From: Phalacrocorax aristotelis
Lineage: Eukaryota > Chordata > Aves > Suliformes > Phalacrocoracidae
DNA length: 64,000 nt
Direction of reading: 5' to 3'
NCBI RefSeq assembly: GCF_949628215.1
Contig: NC_134276.1
Coordinates: forward strand, 133,610,125-133,674,124
Part shown: positions 1-10,487 of the stretch, in pieces
Layout of the letters: every line of letters starts with the position of its first letter
How positions within the stretch are numbered: the stretch's first letter is position 1
Translations under genes and position numbers: made by a program
Notes under the pieces: model-generated
Databases searched by the model: none
What the model saw: only the letters and a program-made list of their open reading frames with translations
Told to the model about the DNA's origin: nothing

Positions 1-112
1 GATATGCACATATTCTTTAACCCATTCCTCATCCTAATTGTTTTTATGGACAGCTTTTTATTCATTAAAAATGCATTAATTCAGTTCTCCAAAGTGAATC
101 ATGTGTCCTTAC

Positions 113-160
113 CTGGAGTACTAAACTTAGTCTATTCTCCAAAGTAGATTGGGTTACTAG
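113..160 (-). pseudogene. TRB J segment pseudogene
   Basis: On the minus strand this reads as a J-like segment: a Tyr-Phe-Gly-Glu stretch, then an in-frame TAG where the second Gly of the FGxG motif should be, then Thr-Lys-Phe and a donor CAG|GTAAGG. The distance from the Phe codon to the splice donor is 31 nt, the same as in the intact J at 279-327, and both donors fall after the first base of a codon. Upstream, 161-167 (minus TGATGTG) is a weak heptamer that keeps the GTG next to the coding end. A T-rich nonamer-like stretch follows after about 13 bp (181-189). The stop makes it non-functional unless it is a sequence error. The J assignment is inferred from length, phase and motif. Confidence 0.6.
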
Positions 161-278
161 CACATCAGGAAAACACCAGTTTAAAAACTAAAGGGAGGAG
201 AAGGTTGAAGGGAAGTTGTCTATAAAGAGAAGACCTGGGATTTAAACTGATTTAAAAGAGAAAACAGAAATTTCTTAC

Positions 279-327
279 CCATTACTGTAAGTTTTGTGCC
301 ATCGCCGAAAACCAGGTTATTGGTGGT
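279..327 (-). CDS. TRBJ: TRB J (joining) segment, intact
   Basis: This 49-nt segment encodes a J peptide: Thr-Thr-Asn-Asn-Leu-Val, then the diagnostic FGDG of the FGxG motif, then TKLTVM. It ends one base into a codon at a splice donor (G|GTAAG, 279/278), as J segments do for splicing to the constant exon. It is preceded on its 5' side by a perfect heptamer. In the assembled receptor it would form the end of CDR3 and the last beta strand of the variable domain. It lies 1.2 kb downstream of the D segment in the same direction, the expected D-J order. J clusters usually hold several members, so more should lie left of base 1. The reading is seen directly; assignment to beta rests on D, V and trypsinogen linkage. 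Confidence 0.9.
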
Positions 328-355
328 CACAGTGACAAAGTGTTGTATCATAAGC
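328..355 (-). other. 12-RSS of the J segment
   Basis: The heptamer at 328-334 reads CACTGTG on the minus strand, a perfect consensus abutting the J coding end. A 12-bp spacer (335-346) separates it from a weak nonamer at 347-355 that matches 5 of 9 consensus positions. RAG1/2 would pair this 12-RSS with the 23-type RSS on the 3' side of D. The poor nonamer suggests modest usage. Confidence 0.75.
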
Positions 356-1458
356 TAAGAAAAGGGATGCACTTCAGTTGACTTTAGCAAGCAGAAGCTT
401 AAGCCATGTTTACTGTATCTGGAATTCCAACGATCCTTCAATCTCTGTCTGAAGGGATTTGGCAGAAAACCAGTTTGAAATCCTATTGTGTATCTGTAGC
501 TTTTACAAAAGCATTTCCCAGAGTTCTTCGATACTTATTTTTATTGTCTACATTTCACCTCAAGATGGTTTACAACCTTACTTTAATCTCCTTTTTATAG
601 CAGATGTAGAAACCATGCAGATGTACCCAAAAAGTAATTGTCTAGAAATAGAATACCTCTACAACTACAGCTTCCTTGCTGTCAGTCTTGTACTCTAAGC
701 ACTGTGAAGCCTTCCTTTCTGTAACTTGTGGAGTTAATAATCAAATAATACTTGATCTGTGGTTGTCATAATCGCCTGCCTTTCATGTAGGTGTTCGCCT
801 TTGTGGCACTGAACTAAAACAAATCCATTCATTTTCACTTCAATGGCAGGCCAGTCATCTTGAATAGTCTTTCAGGATCCCATTCAAATTTCTGATAGGT
901 TAAAAGTAATCCATGCAAGGAGAGTCCAGAAGAATCAGTTGGCTGGTCTCAGGCAAACCCTTGGTATCCATTAGGAAGAACTGCAGTGAGGCAGCATGGA
1001 GATGATTAGAGAAAAGTTTTGTCCTGAGAGGCATGAGTCAGTCAGTGGACACTGGAGATTTATTTAAGAGAGAAAACCCCAATACATTTTATATAGTGCT
1101 TCTGAGATACCTGCTACATATCAGAATTTTTTGTTTAACACTTTTATCACATCAAGAAAGAACCATTTTGTGGTCTATTGCAAACACTATCACACCAGAA
1201 AAGAAAACCCTAATTCTCTGCTTCATATACTCTGATAGGTTTTAGGTGCATCTGCAGTCAATCTGGTTTGCTGAAAATTATTTCAATGTCTCAGAATCTC
1301 TTGGTTTGTTTTCCAGAGAGGGCAGGCTCAGTTCTCAGATGGTGAAAGTAAGTCCCAGCATACTAGGTCTGTCAAGAAAAACCAAGACAAAACCTGCCTG
1401 CTGTGCTACAGACTTCTCTGCAGCTCTCTTTCTTACACTCTCCCACAAGGCACATATG
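356..1458. other. D-J intergenic DNA, nothing recognised
   Basis: I looked on the minus strand for further J segments (FGxG followed by a donor 31 nt from the Phe codon) and found none. The open frames here are short, lack coding character and match no family I know. An isolated CACTGTG near 699 has neither a nonamer nor a coding flank. Confidence 0.6.
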
Positions 1459-1496
1459 GGTTTTTGTAAAGGCTTTGTGGGGAATGTATCATTGTG
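1459..1496 (-). other. 3' 23-type RSS of the D segment
   Basis: In minus-strand sense, heptamer CACAATG (1496-1490) abuts the D core, a 22-bp spacer follows (1489-1468), then a perfect nonamer ACAAAAACC (1467-1459). A 22-bp spacer falls in the functional range of the 23-bp class. This signal would pair with J 12-RSSs in D-to-J joining. Confidence 0.92.
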
Positions 1497-1509
1497 GATC
1501 CCCTGTCCC
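1497..1509 (-). CDS. TRBD: TRB D (diversity) segment
   Basis: The 13-nt core on the minus strand is GGGACAGGGGATC. Ten of its bases match the start of the vertebrate D-beta core (mammalian D-beta-1 is GGGACAGGGGGC). It is bounded on both sides by heptamer CACAATG, with a 12-RSS on the 5' side and a 23-type RSS on the 3' side. This is the arrangement of beta (and delta) D segments, not heavy-chain D. All three frames are open and contain Gly, as is typical of D-beta. It lies 1.2 kb upstream of the J segment and 23.5 kb downstream of the nearest intact V, all on the minus strand. The core sequence and trypsinogen linkage favour beta over delta. Only one D is visible. Confidence 0.93.
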
Positions 1510-1537
1510 CACAATGATACAACCTCATACAAAAACA
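1510..1537 (-). other. 5' 12-RSS of the D segment
   Basis: On the plus strand, heptamer CACAATG (1510-1516) is followed by a 12-bp spacer (1517-1528) and nonamer ACAAAAACA (1529-1537), which matches 8 of 9 consensus positions. It would pair with the 23-type RSSs of the V segments in V-to-DJ joining. Confidence 0.92.
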
Positions 1538-1550
1538 ATCCCACCCATGG

Positions 1551-1607
1551 CTCCGCCCTCCAATTTTTGTCACCCAGTCACCATGAAAGATTGCCATGGG
1601 AACCACA
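1551..1607 (-). promoter_or_regulatory. possible germline D-J promoter elements
   Basis: Just 5' of the D segment in its own sense there is a GC box (minus GGGCGGAG, 1558-1551) and a perfect RUNX motif (minus TGTGGTT, 1607-1601). Mammalian D-beta promoters sit directly upstream of D and bind Sp1-type and RUNX-type factors. Position and motifs agree, but both are short and can occur by chance. Confidence 0.3.
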
Positions 1608-3670
1608 GGCCGCAATCCTTCCTCTGCCACTGCTGCTTCCAATTACCTCTTAGTGTATCTATTATCCCTGACTTTGTAATCCCAACATTTTTTCCTATAG
1701 ACAAAAAGTAATACTTTTTTTCTTCTATTAGCTGGTTTTAAGTGCAGTTATTTTTCACTTGGTAACTTCATGACAGTGTTAATACTGCTGTCCTTCCCAC
1801 TCTTTTTTTCTTCTGCCCCAGGATGATAAACACCTCAAGCCCACAGTAACTGGTTTGCATTGAGAGCAATTTGCTTACTACAGACTGGTGCTACTGTTTG
1901 TAGCCTGGCTTGATTGTGAATATCCTCTTTGGTCTATGCTGAATTTGTCACAGTTACTCTGAAAGGGAGGGAAGTAGGATGCTGAGCTCTTAAGTTTGTA
2001 TTCCTCAAACCGCCCTGTTACAGGAAGTAGAAGTACAAGCTTCTCCCAGGTGCCTGTAACCTTGACTAGGAAAAGGCTTCATCTAGGAGTAAGAGCGTGC
2101 CTTCATTTTGGAGACTGTCTGAAGCAGGTGGGTACTGGCAGTGACAGGATACTTTTATCTCTCTCCCTTACACATAGCTAAATGGAGACATGAACCTGTA
2201 TTTTTTTCCCCCATCTGTTTGTCCAGGTTTGATTTAACTCCCAGGAGGGAAAGATCTGTGCCAGTGAGACTGTGTGTACAAGCACACACTGAGACAATAC
2301 AGAGAAAGACAGGCACATGGACAAACCAGTTTAGATTTGGGACATAGGCAGCCAATCCTGGCCTAGTCTTCTTACATAAAGGTCATCACATAATCAGACA
2401 CATGACCAAGTACCTGCAATAACCATGTTATTCATATTGGTCTTTAACGGTTTCACTTCAGTCTGTCTTGATATAAAAAGTAAACTGTAAGTACAATGCA
2501 CAATCCTTTGAAACAAGGTAATTCTACTAGGAAAAACACAAATTCTTTTCTCTTGTTTTCAGATATCACAGAAGAACCCATAATTTCTAATATAGGCTAT
2601 TCAACTGGGAACAGCTCTTAGTGTCCCAGGGAAGGGAGTGAGAAACAAACTAAGCTGAAACATTTAGGACCAAGACATATGAGTATAGAAGGCAAGATGG
2701 ACAGGTCATTTCAGGTATTATCATTTCCACAACAGCAAAACGGTGTGTTTAAGTCACTAATTATGGGAATGACCACAGACATTTGTATTTGTTTAGATCA
2801 AATTCTTTTTAAAAATATATTTAGGATTTTATTTGTCTGGCTCTGCCTAACCAGCACAAATAGTGGGATATTATTTGTCTGCCTTGGTCTTAGTGCCTCT
2901 GATCTCAGCACTGTTTATTCAGGGTCTAAAACCATTCTACTAAAATTCATTTAAGATCATTCTGTCTCCTCCTCCAGTCTACAGCTCCATTAGTGTCCTT
3001 ACTGTCACTAGCAGACTCTCTCCCATATGGTGTCTTTCATTTAAAAACAAGCAAAGCACCCTGCATTAATTTAGAAGGATTGTTTCTATGTGGTCCTAAC
3101 ATCTCTTCAGGGCATGCTCATAAGGCAATTTCCAAGACATGCCAGCAGAGACCAGTCTTGTCCCACTTTAATGTTAATCTGTAACCTGTCAAAAGGAAAG
3201 TCCTTGTAGGCCATGACTTCAAATGAGTGAGAGGAAGGAAAGAGAGGAAAGGCAGTTCCTTGATTTTTATTTCCATGTCTCTCATAGAAGGCTTCATGGG
3301 CCAGGCTGTGTAAAACTTCCAGACAACATGGAAAGGCGAGACTATGCAATCAAGAGACATTTAGGGCCATATTTTCTAACAATGGTATCATTTTAGTGGG
3401 GGAATTTCACAGGAAAGTAATGATCATATCACTTACTTTACTCCTGGATTCTCCTTTAGATTTACAGAAGCAGCAGCCATAAAGAAGCAGGCAGAACTAC
3501 AGAGATGCCCTGAGCTTTACAGATTTGTTTTAGGGACACTGGGAAGATATTTTCATAAACAAATCTGTACTTTTGAGCACAAACTCCTAAAATTAAGCAA
3601 CAGCTCCTTTTTGGGGCATAGCTGTATACTGAAAAGATATGATAATAGAAGGATAAGATGTGTAATATCA
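1608..3670. other. non-coding, nothing recognised
   Basis: About 2 kb of moderately AT-rich DNA between the D segment and a solo LTR. Short open frames on both strands have no recognisable motif, splice context or similarity to known families. Confidence 0.55.
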
Positions 3671-3675
3671 CATCC

Positions 3676-4241
3676 TGTGGTGGGTTGATGTTGGCTGGCT
3701 GCCAGGTGCCCACCAAGCCCCACTATCACTGCCCCTTCTCAGTAGGACAGGGTGGGAGAGAAAATAAAATGAAAAACAACTTGTGGATAGAGATAAAGGC
3801 AGTTTAATAAAGAAGAAGCAAAGGCTGTGTGCAGAAGCAAAGGAAAACAAAAGGATTTATTCTCTATTTCCCATCAACAGCCGATGTTCAGCCACTTCCT
3901 TGGAAATGGGGCCTCAGTACACGTAGTGGTTACTCCGGAAGACAAATGCCGTAATAAAAAACATCCCCTCTCCTCCTGCTTTCTCTTAGCTTTTTATTGC
4001 TGAGCATGACATTGTATGGTATGGGATATCCCTTTGATCAGATTGAGTAAGCTGTTCCGGCTATGTGCCCTCTCAACTCCTTGCCCACACCCAGCCTACT
4101 GGCCTTTGGAGCAGGGGCAGTTTAGAGAAACAGCCTTGATGCTGGTGTGTTCTCAACATCTTTCTAGCTACAAATACAAAGCACAGCACTATGAGGGCTG
4201 CTACTGGGAAAGTGAACTCCATCACAGCCAGACCCAACACA
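3676..4241 (-). mobile_element. solo LTR of an avian ERV-L-type retrovirus
   Basis: The 566-bp element starts TGT and ends ACA in its own (minus) sense, and is flanked by a perfect 5-bp target duplication CATCC (3671-3675 and 4242-4246). In minus sense it opens TGTGTTGGGTCTGGCTGTGA, close to the TGTGCTGGTTTTGGCTG and TGTCCTGGTTTTTGCTGGGA starts of the other LTRs here (41477 and 19381). No internal retroviral sequence is present, so it is a solo LTR left by recombination between the two LTRs. Confidence 0.85.
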
Positions 4242-4529
4242 CATCCCTGTGCAGATGGCAGTGATATACCATCCTATGTATGTATATTTCCTTTGTTTCC
4301 TTGCCTTGTTTCCCTTCTCTTCCAGCCTGTGTCTACTGAAGCTTCTTGTCAGAGGCCATTGATTTGTGCTCAAGTTGTACCACTAAAGAACAATATTTCT
4401 TCCCAAATGTTCGTCTTCTGCTCCCAATCCAGTACCTGTATTAGATGATTAATACAAGGTTATCTATCTTGTTATTTCTGTTCTGACTCGGTTCTTATCT
4501 CACAGGAAGCCTGAGAAACAGCAGTTGTG

Positions 4530-5465
4530 GTGGGAAGCATCTTCTGTTTAACATATTCATTAATGATCTGGATGATGGGGCAGAATATATCCTCACCAAC
4601 TTTGCAGACACCACCAAACTGGACAGAGTGGCTGATACACCACAGGGTCATGCTGCCATCCAGAGGGACCTCAACAGGCTGGAAAAATGGGCCAACTCAT
4701 TAAGTTCAACAAGGGGAAGTGCGAAGTGCCACACCTGGAGAGGAATAATCCCATGAACCGATATATCTGGGGGCGACACAGCTGGGAAGAAGCTTGGCAG
4801 AAAAGGACCTGTTGGACACCAAGCTGAACATCAGCCAGCAATGTGCCCTTGCTGCAAAGAAGGTGAATGGTATCCTGGACTGCATTAGGAGGAGTGTTGC
4901 CAGCAGGTTGAGGGAGGTGATCATTCCACTTTATTCAGCACTGTTAAGGCCTCAACGGGAGTATTGTGTCCAGTTCTGGGCTCTTCGCTACAAGAGAGAT
5001 GTGGACAACCTGGAGAGCATCCACCAAAGGGCCACAAAGATGATTAAGGGACTGGAGCATCTCTCATATGAGGAGAGGCTGAAAAAGCTGGGACTGTTTA
5101 GCCTGGAGAAGAAAAGGCTTGCAGGGATCTCCTCAATGTGCACAAATGCTTAAAAGGAATGCAAAGAGGACAGAGACAGGCTCTTTTCAGTGGTGCCCAG
5201 TGACAGCCCCAGAGGCAATGAGCACAAACTGAAAGACAGGAGGTTTCCTCTAAACACAAGGAAACACTTACTGTGAGGGTGACTGAGCACTGGAATAGAT
5301 GGCCTAGTGAGGTTGTTGAGTCTCCATGCTTAAACATATCCAAAAGCTGCCTAGACACAGTCCTGAGTCACTGGCTTTAGGTGGCCCTGCTTGAGCAGGG
5401 AGGTTGGACAAGATGACCATCAGAGGCTCCTTCCAACCTCAACCATTCTGTGATTCTATGATTCT
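4530..5465 (+). mobile_element. CR1 LINE, 5'-truncated, 3' end of ORF2 and UTR
   Basis: The segment carries the end of CR1 ORF2: a degraded reverse-transcriptase FADD-like region near 4600 and the C-terminal domain in an open frame at 4794-5153, including the conserved LYSALLRP and [19 protein letters not shown] blocks. It ends in the CR1 3' UTR with the octamer-type tail TGTGATTCTATGATTCTG around 5450-5465. Several frameshifts interrupt the frame. It is a dead copy. Confidence 0.9.
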
Positions 5466-8439
5466 GCTAAACCCTCCCAGTAGTTGCAGGATGACTACAT
5501 CACATGGTATAGCATCGTTATCTGCATAGAGATGTGACTTTACACACCCTCTCTCCTTCCATCATCTTATCTTTTGAGTAGCCAGTATAACCTCTAGACT
5601 GCAGGTAGGCTATTATTGACAAAATTCTATTGATTATTGATTAAGTTTACACAGATGTGCCTGAGATGTCACTGCTGAGCATCTAAAACAAGTACCTTTG
5701 ACTGGTTTCTGTAGCTACAGCTCCCCTGCCACCTCCTACAAGAGGAGTTGAAGGAGAATAAATATGAGGACAGGGAGTGTGACAAGGAGGAGAGTATCTC
5801 TTTCATGAGAAACTACTTAGAATAGCTGCTTTTTGTGCAGTGCCACTTCAAGCTGGCAAAAGAAGTAAAAAATGGAGTGCAGAACTTCAAGATGGCAATG
5901 ACCACTTTTTCTACTACCACCTGGAAACTGCACAGCTGTGACCAGCTCATTAATTTGCTGAATGTTGAAGGCTACTGATAAGCTTCTTTCCACAGAGCCT
6001 TGAAATTGCATTTGCTGCTCTAAACTAAAGATGCTCAAGATTTGAGAAATAGAAAGGGATCCTCCTTCTCTTATGTTCCCAGAGCTGGTAAAGCTGGTTT
6101 TCAGTGTTTATGTAAGAGGTCTGAGCTAGGACTGTAAGAATATGATTTTCAGGAACTGGTAATTTATTAAATGACAATAAAAAAAATCTAAAGAAAAAAA
6201 ATCACCCAAAAGTCACTCCCAAAGTCACCAACATGGTATTTATATTCCATAATGATTCCTGCATAAACAACTTTTCCTAAAACTTTCACAGGGCATTTGA
6301 ATCACCAGTAATAATTCCAAACAGCAACAGAATGAATGTGTTTGGTACAAACATATGAGATGATTCCTTGCAGACCAGCAAGTTGCTGGCTGAGTGTTGT
6401 ACTGTCATTCCGTCATTGTGCATGTCTGTGTATTGGATATGTCAGCCATGAACTTGGGAATATTGGCCTCAAAAATGATTTTTTGACTCGTTTACACCTG
6501 TTCATATAACTTGGGCCACCTTTCCAGAAAAGCTTATTCCAGTAAATGTAAACATATTGTTTCATTCTAGAGAGACATTCTCAATACTTGAAAGACGATA
6601 CCTCAGAACTTAGAACTTATGTTAGGCAAAAGCAAAGAAGATAGACCAAGATAGCAGAGGCACAAAAATAATGTTTAATCACATCTTAGTTTCTTCAGTT
6701 TTCCAGTCAGGGAAGCATATTCCCTGCAGTTTAATCTTCCTGGGAGCTCACTTCCTAATTAGAAAAAGCAAGGCATCTCTGCCAGCCTTTTTTTCTGAAA
6801 GGAAAAACTGTGGTTAGACATTAGCATTATTAACAGTCTGTTTTTTCTAATTTGCCAAGTACATCCTGGTTAGCCTTGCCTTAACCTAGACCACTGTCTA
6901 TTCTTTTCTGAATATATAAGATTCAAAAAAAGTTATGCTATAGTAGCTGATTCTTTTCTCGCTAGTACTTTGAAACATACATATTTAGTTTCAATGATCT
7001 TCACTAATCCTGATATTGCCTCTTCCAAACACTAAGCAATATTACTGAAATTTTCTCTTTTTCCTCCCATTTTGTTGATATGCCCCCTCCCTTATTTGCC
7101 TGAAGCTCTAGAGATAGTAATATCTTCTCTTGACCTTTATATATTTGCAGAAAAGGCATGTTTTGTCTGTGAGCCTGGCAATATTGTACTTTCTTCGGGC
7201 CTAAGGTAGAGTTTCTAGGGTCATACCAGGATTCAGAGCAGTGTGACTTTCATAAATTTTGGTAGAGAATGTTCCCGGTCTTACTTTTTTAATCCTGCTT
7301 TTTTAAGAAGTTCACAGAAATTACTTGAGAAACTATAGCTTCTTCCCAGACAGGAAATAATATGTATTCTGTATGATGTATAAAAATTTTGTATAATCGC
7401 CCGTGTCATGGACACTTAGCGCATGAGAAGTAGGGTTTTGACCATGGCTCCTGTTTAGTCCCTGCCAGTTCTTGCCAGCGCAGGTTTTCTCAGGAGAAAT
7501 TATTCCTTACCTGTGCTTCAGCGAGGTTGAACCCTGTGCTGGATGTATTACAGTTTCAGTGACTTGTCAAGGAATTGTAGACAACACAGAACATTTTTTT
7601 TAGGTTACCTTCCATATCTTTTACATTTTTCTTAAATCTTTTTCCTGCTGCTTTCAGAGTCAATACAGAAGTTACCAAATGAGTTTCACCAACTTTAATA
7701 TGCCTTTATATTCTTTTATGGTTTTGATACAGATTATCCTTTGATGCATATTTTCAGCATTTAGTCCCCCCAACCTGTACTTCTTTTTCATCTTTCATGG
7801 AAGTCTTGTCTTGATTTTGCTTGTTCTCCATCTGAATTTATTGACATTTTGCCCTTTTACCTTACTGCTAAGATGGGACACCCTGAGACACTTCCATGGG
7901 AAACTGCTGTTTTGAATAATGTCCTAAAATGATGCCTACATGTCTTGTGCATGGAGTCACTACAGGATTTTCAGTTTGATTATTGACTGTTGTGTCAGAT
8001 CTGTTTTTCTTCCAGTGGTAATCAAACCTCAAATTCTGGAAGGAGAAACGATTTCAGAGACTTGATGGGAAATGAAACAGACTCTGCAGAATGAGGGAAT
8101 TAATTCTAAGATTATGGTGTTAAAGAACTCTGAGACCAGGTAAAATAATTTCAGTGCAGCTAAGCTGTACATTCTTCTCTAGTCACATGCGTTAGAATTT
8201 ATTACTCATTCCAGGATGAAGATTCAGAGTAACTTTTCTGTCTCAAGAAACCAAAAATGATTGCACACTCTCTGAAAGAAGGAAGTATCTGGAAGATACT
8301 CAGGACCTCTAGTGTATCTCTCAGTAATTGCATAACATGTTGCTGCCTTCTGAAAAGTAGCTAGATTGACAGCCCTTTTCTTTTTCAGTTCAAAACGTCT
8401 GATTCTTTCAGTCTGTTTTCTTTTAAGATTAAAGAAACA
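5466..8439. other. non-coding, nothing recognised
   Basis: About 3 kb of AT-rich intergenic DNA. There is no long open frame, no convincing exon pair and no repeat I can name. Confidence 0.55.
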
Positions 8440-8459
8440 AGGGAAAACAGAAATGTACC

Positions 8460-8515
8460 AACATAAAGGCAGGTATGGTCAAGCTTCCCAAATCAGACCC
8501 TGAACTACTGGATTT
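8460..8515 (+). repeat. short dispersed repeat, copy 1
   Basis: This stretch closely matches 11524-11578 inside the duplicated block (shared run AAAGGCAGGTATGGT, then AGCTTCCCAA and CTACTGGATTT or its variant). It is an unnamed interspersed repeat. Copy 2 also appears at 49071-49125. Confidence 0.5.
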
Positions 8516-8714
8516 GGGGAAGAATAGATGTAGAAAAATAGAGGAATAAAGTTATAAAGAGGCCAGTCACAGGTAAACAGGTTGCTTGTGGGTATGCTCC
8601 TCTGGTTATGCCTTATGCCTCCTTAGCTCAGTGTATCCATTTCTTACTAAATTCCATTTTTAGGTATTTCCCTGAGGGAGGGACTGTCTATTCTGTGCAC
8701 ATGTGTTTTGTATA

Positions 8715-9065
8715 TGGAGGTCTAAGTGCTAGGTACTGGAGTCAGACCACAGGTACCAGAAACTAGAGAGACAAGAGTGAGTGAACTTAAGTGCCAGAAA
8801 CTGGAGTAAGGCCACAGGTAAGAGTGGTTGTGTGCTCATCATGCCAGCAGCCAGGGCAAGGGAGGGTATGTGAGTGTGTGTGATCACTAGTGAACATGAA
8901 GTCAGACTAGCTGGCAAGTAAGTGAAGTGACCCGTGTTCCCACTGGCAAGACCAGTGGGAGGCAGCAACCAGAGGAAGCCCCAGACACCTATTGGGGAGG
9001 GGTGTGTGTAGGGTGTGTGTATGTGAGCATACCAGTAATTGGAGTAGGGCTGCAGGACTTGAGGA
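8715..9065. repeat. degenerate imperfect repeat with GT-rich linkers
   Basis: A phrase of the form ACTGGAGTNNGNCCACAGG recurs near 8736, 8800 and, more diverged, 9039, separated by TGTG-rich linkers. This looks like a decayed LTR or minisatellite. I cannot assign a family. Confidence 0.4.
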
Positions 9066-9557
9066 CTCATCAGTCCAGGCGCCAGCAAATGTGGTGACTG
9101 GGATCCAGGGGCAGCTACTGGCCAGACTCAGTGTCTAAGCCCAGCTATGGAAAGGATGCATGTTGTGTATATGTAGATATTTATTTCTGAGTACTGAACC
9201 CTCATCCAATTCAGACAGAAAGGGACACAAGATGAGCCTATTGGTGCTGTTCCTGTTTGTGATGCGCTGTTTCTATTTAGTAAGTGCATCTGTCTGAGTT
9301 GATCTTCATGGTCGGCCGTGTACCTATGCTTATATGTATCGTATGTATGTGTTTCTACTGGGAATATATCCACAGCCTGCTGAGTCAGGGAGCATGGAGC
9401 TGTGGCAGCCTCCCCCCTGTCAGGCTGCCAGATTTAGCCAAGCCTAACAGTGAGCCTCAGGAAAGCAGTGAGATTCCCCCCCTTAATGGAAAAAGAGACT
9501 GTAGAAGAGATGTGACAATGAAGAAATGGCTGAGGTACCCTGCCTGCATGGAAGAGA
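9066..9557. other. non-coding flank of the duplicated block
   Basis: No gene or repeat recognised. The segment ends at the left breakpoint of duplication copy A. Confidence 0.5.
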
Positions 9558-10283
9558 ACAGAGAATCTAAGACTGACAGAGGTGGAAATAGAAGACAATC
9601 AGAATGCTGTGCTCTTGGGGAAAGAGAAACACAGGCAGAGAGACAAGGGAAGAGGCTGTGACAGAAAGTTTGCTCAGATGTGCAGAGCTGGAGGATCAGA
9701 AGCTTTGGAGAATGTAACAGATGCACTGAAGAAGAAGACACGGGGGACTTTCCTTTTCCCCAGAAAGAGGATTGAGTTTCACAGCACCAGGTCTGAATCC
9801 ACTCTTAAACTGCAGGAGAAGCCAATGAGCCACAGAGAAAATAGCAGGAGCCAAAAGAGTTCAGAAATCTTCACAGCAAGTCCTGAAATATCCTCCTGAG
9901 TTCTTCCTGCGGTACTCTGAAATGCGAGGCTTTGCCTTTACCACCCTGAGTCAGGAAGAGAACAGAAGCTGACAAAGAACTTCACAAATGAAACGTGTGC
10001 AGCCTTCACACTGGCACCTTCTCTTCCATGGCACCTTTGGAAGAGGATGCAACAGCTGTGTCATGGTGGAAAGCACATGGTGCACATTTGTGTAGGCTGA
10101 GAAATGGAAAACGGCAAATGCAGCTGAGAGTGTCAGCAGAATTTTAATTTGCTGGGGGGAAGGCAGGGGTGATCAAGAGAGGAAGGAAGCCCTGGTAGTG
10201 AAGAAATCTGAGAGACCATGAAGGCCGATGTTACGGCAGAATGTAAGAAAGAACATGTCAAGTATTTGTTGAAACCACTAGAA

Positions 10284-10479
10284 CAGTAGTCTCCAAACAT
10301 TTTTGATCGCGCACCCCTACCGGTAAAATATTTTTGAGCATGCACCCCCAGTGTGTGTATGTTTAGTAATTGATAAATATATACATATAATGCTGAAGTT
10401 CTAGTGCTTTCTTCCCACACCCCAGTGGATTGTCTTGCGCACCCCCAGGGGTGCATGCACCCCACTTTGGAGACCACTG
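10284..10479 (+). mobile_element. hAT-type MITE (Charlie-like), copy A
   Basis: A 196-bp non-autonomous DNA transposon. The left end CAGTAGTCTCCAAA pairs with the right end, whose reverse complement is CAGTGGTCTCCAAA. Both subterminal regions carry matching CGCACCCC / GCACCCC blocks. It is flanked by an 8-bp target duplication with one mismatch (CACTAGAA 10276-10283, CACTGGAA 10480-10487). The CAG ends and 8-bp duplication are hAT hallmarks. It has no coding capacity. Confidence 0.85.
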
Positions 10480-10487
10480 CACTGGAA

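Noticed and set aside
1335-1711. Several overlapping open frames of 69-135 codons around the D segment
   Set aside because: They run through the D segment and its signals on both strands, have no domain and no splice logic. The recombination signals explain the DNA better.
9582-9899. A charged 105-codon open frame at the left end of the duplication (also 47129-47446)
   Set aside because: Low-complexity charged composition, no homologue known to me, no promoter or splice context. It is duplicated only because the DNA is.
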